Assembly (NCBI GenBank): GCA_013152845.1
Contig: JAADFM010000038.1
Location: forward strand, 1-5,678
Source of the DNA: Methanobacteriota archaeon
GTDB taxonomy: Archaea; Hydrothermarchaeota; Hydrothermarchaeia; Hydrothermarchaeales; JAADFM01
Direction: 5' to 3'
DNA: 5,678 nt
This document shows, piece by piece, positions 4,520-5,678 of the stretch. The notes beneath the pieces are model-generated. The model did not search any database. It was not told where the DNA came from and saw nothing but the letters and a program-made list of their open reading frames with translations. The number at the start of each line of letters is the position of its first letter. Within the stretch, counting starts at the first letter, position 1. Both the position numbers and the translations under genes were made by a program.

Positions 4520-5678
4520 TTGAGTACCTCGTCTACCCCCTGCGGACACTGGTGCAGCAGAAGGCCAGGACCCTCCTCACACTCTCGGGCATAGTCATAG
4601 GCATCGCGGTCATCGTGGCCATGGTGTCCATAGGGGAGGGCATGAGGTACACCATCAACGAGCAGCTGGACAAGGTGGGCGCAGACAAGATATACGTCAT
4701 GCCCGCCGGCATCTTCGGTGGCCAGTTCGGCGGACCCCCCAAGGAGTACGTGCCCTTCGGCATCGCCGAGGAGCGGGAGATACGGGCCATCCCGGGGGTC
4801 AAGAAGATGGCCCCCCTCTACTACACCGCAACCAAGGTGAAGAAGGGCTCCGAGGTGGCCGACGCCTTTGTCACCGGGGGCACGGAGGACGCCATAGAGC
4901 TCTACAGTGATTTCCTTACCTTGAAGGAGGGGCGTTTCATCAAGGAGACCGAGACCGGTGTGGTCTTCATCGGGTATTACGTCTCCCACGGGATGTTCGA
5001 CCACGACATCCGTGTGGGGGATACCCTGGAAATCAACGGCAAGAAGTTCCGGGTGGTGGGCATCGTGGAGGAGATAGGGTCCCGGCAGGACGATTCCACC
5101 ATCTACATGTCCATAACCGCCGCCCAGGCCCTCTTCGATGCCGGGGACGACATAAACTTCTTCTTTGTCCAGACCAACAACAAGGAGATAGTGGGTGAGG
5201 TGGCCCAGAAGATCGAGGACCGCCTAAAGAAGCTGCGGGGGGGCAAGGATTTCGATGTCCTGACCACAGAGGACCAGGCCGAGCAGGTCAACCAGGTCCT
5301 GGACATCCTGACATTCGTCCTCGGGGGCATCGCCTCGGTGTCCCTCCTGGTGGGCGGGGTCATCATCATGAACACCATGCTCATGAGTGTGATGGAGCGC
5401 ACCAAGGAAATCGGGGTCATGAAGGCCACCGGTGCCACAAACGGCCAGGTCCTGGCCCTCTTCCTGGCCGAGTCCTCGGTGGTGGGTATGGTCGGGGGTG
5501 CCGTCGGGATAGGCCTGGGCCTTTTGATATCCAAGGTCATAGAGAAGGTGGGCCAGTTCTACATCGGCTCCCTGTTCAAGACATACGTGGCCGGTGAGGT
5601 CATCATCGGGGTCCTCCTATTCTCGGTCATCATCGGCAGCGCCTCCGGGGCCTATCCTGCCTGGAAGGCCGCAAAACT
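4516..5678 (+). CDS. MacB/FtsX-type ABC transporter permease 2 (3' end outside window)
   Basis: The frame opens at ATG 4516, overlapping the permease 1 stop as ATGA, and stays open to the window end: 387 complete codons, ending AYPAWKAAK. The paralogue suggests only about 12 residues are missing (the LDPVEALR-type end). The layout repeats that of permease 1: helix 1 about 19-41, extracellular domain 42-262, helix 2 about 264-288, coupling loop MERTKEIGVMKATGAT (293-308), helix 3 about 314-339 and helix 4 about 362-383. Over the helix 2 and coupling-loop region (permease 1 residues 261-310 against 265-314 here) I count 34 identities in 50. The extracellular domain is more diverged and carries a Gly/Pro-rich loop GIFGGQFGGPPKEY (65-78), which accounts for the net four extra residues. 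A possible SD, GGTGGAGG (4498-4505), is 10 bases upstream. It probably pairs with permease 1 on the shared ATPase. Confidence 0.95.
   Translation, partial: MIEYLVYPLRTLVQQKARTLLTLSGIVIGIAVIVAMVSIGEGMRYTINEQLDKVGADKIYVMPAGIFGGQFGGPPKEYVPFGIAEEREIRAIPGVKKMAPLYYTATKVKKGSEVADAFVTGGTEDAIELYSDFLTLKEGRFIKETETGVVFIGYYVSHGMFDHDIRVGDTLEINGKKFRVVGIVEEIGSRQDDSTIYMSITAAQALFDAGDDINFFFVQTNNKEIVGEVAQKIEDRLKKLRGGKDFDVLTTEDQAEQVNQVLDILTFVLGGIASVSLLVGGVIIMNTMLMSVMERTKEIGVMKATGATNGQVLALFLAESSVVGMVGGAVGIGLGLLISKVIEKVGQFYIGSLFKTYVAGEVIIGVLLFSVIIGSASGAYPAWKAAK

Overview
This window reads as ordinary but informative chromosomal DNA from a GC-rich archaeon, most likely a euryarchaeote. The reasons are a predicted BRE/TATA-type promoter in the only real intergenic gap, an endonuclease Q-like repair protein with a PCNA-binding-type tail, an archaeal-style secreted multi-domain protein of the COG1361 (S-layer/CARDB-like) kind, and codon usage rich in AGG (Arg), ATA (Ile), GAG and GCC. 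I cannot fix the order or genus from the sequence. All genes lie on the plus strand and the window is almost fully coding; the longest gap is 46 bases (861-906). No tRNA, rRNA, mobile element or CRISPR array was seen.

Region 1 (1-860) holds the 3' part of an EndoQ-like DNA repair endonuclease, followed 14 bases later by a small YbjQ/UPF0145-family protein with a strong Shine-Dalgarno (SD) site. The two are probably co-transcribed from a promoter upstream of the window.

Region 2 (861-909) is an AT-rich island in otherwise GC-rich DNA. It contains a TATA box (876-883) inside a 34-bp imperfect palindrome (875-908, 15 of 17 base pairs matching) that runs up to the start codon of a PadR-family regulator. 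The spacing predicts a leaderless mRNA starting at or next to that ATG, and an operator through which the regulator could shut off its own operon.

Region 3 (907-5678) is a five-gene operon with very tight spacing (2, 17 and 3 bases, then a 4-base ATGA overlap): a PadR-type repressor; a 404-residue secreted, C-terminally anchored protein built from three beta-sandwich-like repeats; a LolD/MacB-type (MJ0796-like) ABC ATPase; and two tandem paralogous MacB/FtsX-type permeases, the second cut by the window edge about a dozen residues before its expected end. The inferred machine is one ATPase dimer serving a permease 1/permease 2 heterodimer (as in LolCDE), with the extracellular anchored protein as a partner on the outer face. 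PadR control suggests an inducible export or envelope-stress function; the substrate cannot be read from the sequence.
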